DNA from: Gammaproteobacteria bacterium
Lineage (GTDB): Bacteria; Pseudomonadota; Gammaproteobacteria; SZUA-229
Length of the DNA stretch: 6,281 nt
NCBI GenBank assembly: GCA_024278435.1
Contig: JAJRTD010000301.1
Span: 1-6,281 of the forward strand
Direction of reading: 5' to 3'
Shown here: one piece after another, positions 5,901-6,281 of the stretch
How positions within the stretch are numbered: the first letter of the stretch is position 1
Layout: every line of letters begins with the position of its first letter
The notes under the pieces: model-generated
Seen by the model: only the letters and a program-made list of their open reading frames with translations
Told to the model about the DNA's origin: nothing
The model's database searches: none
Position numbers and translations under genes: made by a program

Positions 5901-6281
5901 ATGCAGGACATCAATATTAATGATTCCCTTATGGGAAAATTCGGCAAACACACTTTAATTACCGGCACCCTGCTGCTGGTACTTGGCCTGGTCGGCATTG
6001 CCCTGCCGGAGATTATTTCACTGGGTGCGGCGGCGATGATTGCCATCCTGTTGATATTCGGCGGCTTTTTATGGGGGACGCACACTTTTTACTACAGTGC
6101 CCGTCGGGTCGCCGACTGGATAAAACCTGCACTGCTGCTGTTGACCGGAGCCCTGGTTGCACTGCACCCAGCCGCCGGCATTGCCATTGTCGGCCTGCTG
6201 CTGTCCATGTACCTGTTCCTTGATGCCTTTGGCAGCTTTGCCATGGCCCAGGACATTCACCCGCTTCGCGGCTGGGGCTGG
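5901..6281 (+). CDS. Probable HdeD/DUF308-family membrane protein, first 127 residues (cut by the right edge)
   Basis: This is an integral membrane protein whose frame is open at the window end; about 127 of an expected roughly 180-190 residues are present. After a short polar N-terminus (MQDININD) there are four hydrophobic segments at about 18-36, 40-62, 76-91 and 93-115. Small residues and glycines are frequent (LLLVLGLVGIALPEIIS; AIVGLLLSMYLFLDAFGSF). Segment ends then lead into HPLRGWGW (120-127), which resembles the GW-W segment that begins the fifth helix of HdeD proteins. The repeated short helices with Gly-rich turns and a Pro at each helix end are the pattern of DUF308. E. coli HdeD is linked to acid resistance at high cell density, but its biochemical activity is unknown and should not be assumed here. 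The start ATG at 5901 has a good ribosome-binding site, GAGGG (5890-5894), 6 bases upstream. It follows ppsA by 92 bases and could be co-transcribed. Confidence 0.75.
   Translation, partial: MQDININDSLMGKFGKHTLITGTLLLVLGLVGIALPEIISLGAAAMIAILLIFGGFLWGTHTFYYSARRVADWIKPALLLLTGALVALHPAAGIAIVGLLLSMYLFLDAFGSFAMAQDIHPLRGWGW

Overview
The window looks like ordinary chromosome from a gammaproteobacterium-like organism. This rests on a cbpA-cbpM pair, a PpsA of the enterobacterial type (806 residues, close to E. coli PpsA) and moderately GC-rich genes separated by AT-rich gaps. No rRNA, tRNA or phage gene is present to fix the lineage, so the taxonomic guess is soft. Five of the six genes are recognisable families that keep their key residues where these can be seen; the sixth, at the right edge, is recognised by overall character.

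Left part (1-1312, minus strand): the N-terminal third of a P-type cation-transporting ATPase runs off the left edge. It lies 58 bases downstream of a complete rhomboid intramembrane serine protease gene. Both are membrane proteins and may share a transcript; a weak AT-rich hairpin with a T-rich tail lies between them.

Repeat-filled gap (1313-1755): I see no convincing gene here. The gap holds three repeat features: a decayed copy of a dispersed repeat (about 1345-1420), an 81-bp miniature element with 19-bp terminal inverted repeats flanked by exact 9-bp direct repeats (1466-1564), and a better copy of the dispersed 'HSERSEES'-type palindromic repeat (about 1586-1748). The last ends 7 bases from the cbpM stop codon. 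This is the most unusual stretch of the window.

Centre (1756-3033, minus strand): cbpA (DnaJ-like co-chaperone) and cbpM (its MerR-like modulator) form a tight two-gene operon with a 3-base gap. A promoter resembling both sigma-70 and heat-shock sigma-32 sites sits upstream of cbpA.

Right part (3388-6281, plus strand): ppsA (phosphoenolpyruvate synthase) is transcribed divergently from cbpAM across a 354-base AT-rich control region that includes a leader dyad. It is followed by the first 127 codons of a probable HdeD/DUF308-family membrane protein, cut by the right edge.

The genes fit a housekeeping and stress-adaptation neighbourhood (membrane proteolysis, cation transport, protein folding, gluconeogenesis). 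They do not form one pathway, and I see no credible new multi-gene system. The points worth a second look are the miniature element, the dispersed repeats and the cbpA promoter.
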